DNA of 64,000 bases, from NCBI GenBank assembly GCA_035295745.1, contig DATGIL010000096.1, positions 36,117 to 100,116 of the forward strand. The letters are read 5' to 3'. Positions 63,877 to 64,000 of the stretch are shown here, piece after piece. The notes beneath the pieces are model-generated. The model did no database searches, was not told where the DNA came from, and was given only the letters and a program-made list of their open reading frames with translations. The position numbers and the translations under genes are program-made. Origin of the DNA: JAIQFL01 sp035295745. GTDB lineage: Bacteria > Acidobacteriota > Terriglobia > Bryobacterales > Bryobacteraceae. Position 1 is the first letter of the stretch. Each line of letters starts with the position of its first letter.

Positions 63877-64000
63877 TCATTGGGCATAGCAAGCCGCTTC
63901 GTGCAGAGCGAGGACGAGGCGGTGCGGGATAGTGACCTTGCGACGAGAATTCGAGAAAAGGAGGGGATGCTGCCAAATGCGCTGGCGCACCAGGGCAATG
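63877..64000 (-). CDS. Possible partial gene at the window edge
   Basis: A minus-strand frame of about 40 codons is open to the window edge and ends with a TGA just beyond the repeat array (LALHEAACYAQ at its C-terminus). The plus strand also has an open frame here (ASRFVQSEDEAVRDSDLATR). I cannot decide which, if either, is real without the adjoining sequence. Confidence 0.2.
   Translation of the reverse strand, partial: IALVRQRIWQHPLLFSNSRRKVTIPHRLVLALHEAACYAQ

Noticed and set aside
63282..63889. Open frames reading through the tandem repeats
   Set aside because: The period is not a multiple of three and the frames have no start signal; they arise from the repeat.

Overview
The window is GC-rich, gene-dense chromosomal DNA from an acidobacterium, most likely the Solibacter/Bryobacter group. 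The evidence is three very large Oar-like TonB-dependent transporters with an N-terminal carboxypeptidase-regulatory domain, a sedolisin whose C-terminus carries the Solibacter-type TIGR03437 domain, several secreted S9/M1/S53 peptidases, and three membrane-tethered Ser/Thr kinase-family proteins. I saw no rRNA or tRNA genes and no CRISPR array.

Layout. 1-4.8 kb: an Oar-like transporter (its start may lie outside the window), a small anchored protein and a frameshifted small gene. 4.8-13.9 kb: a minus-strand operon of an Oar-like transporter plus two secreted S9 peptidases, behind a promoter with a near-palindromic dyad. 14-18.9 kb: a seven-haem c-type cytochrome fused to TPRs, divergent from an atypical Hsp70. 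19-20.4 kb: an IS66 transposase remnant and a HEAT-repeat protein. 20.6-24.1 kb: a POTRA-only BamA-like protein, divergent from imuA-imuB, the mutasome accessory genes, without a neighbouring dnaE2. 24.1-26.4 kb: a TIR-domain gene overlapping a KGGVGR-variant ParA/MinD-like ATPase, probably a conflict or defence pair. 26.4-38.3 kb: a zinc alcohol dehydrogenase, a membrane protein, a third Oar-like transporter, a Tat-exported aminotransferase and the sedolisin.

38.4-44.0 kb is the most unusual part. It is a tight four-gene operon: one alpha/beta hydrolase (GHSYG) followed by three different caspase-like His/Cys proteins, two CHAT-like and one C25/CHAT-like. The coding regions overlap by 4 nt or lie 3 nt apart. 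A small single-span membrane protein lies just upstream. The organisation suggests a protease cascade controlling a hydrolase effector, but that function is inferred.

44.0-53.7 kb: a dispersed palindromic repeat, uppS with a winged-helix regulator and a membrane protein, a kinase next to a clear pseudokinase, a TolC-EmrB-EmrA efflux operon and a PEP-CTERM-type exported protein. 54-63 kb: an M1 aminopeptidase, two small unknowns, a PqaA-like hydrolase, and a 1147-residue kinase with tetratricopeptide-like and PEGA-like regions. 63.4-63.85 kb: six tandem copies of a 68-71 bp unit, each with a REP-like hairpin. The two ends of this repeat recur once at 29.3 kb.

Many of the proteins are secreted or in the envelope, which fits a soil polymer degrader that takes up peptides or glycans. 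The TIR-ATPase and CHAT-hydrolase clusters are the best candidates for new immune or cell-death systems.
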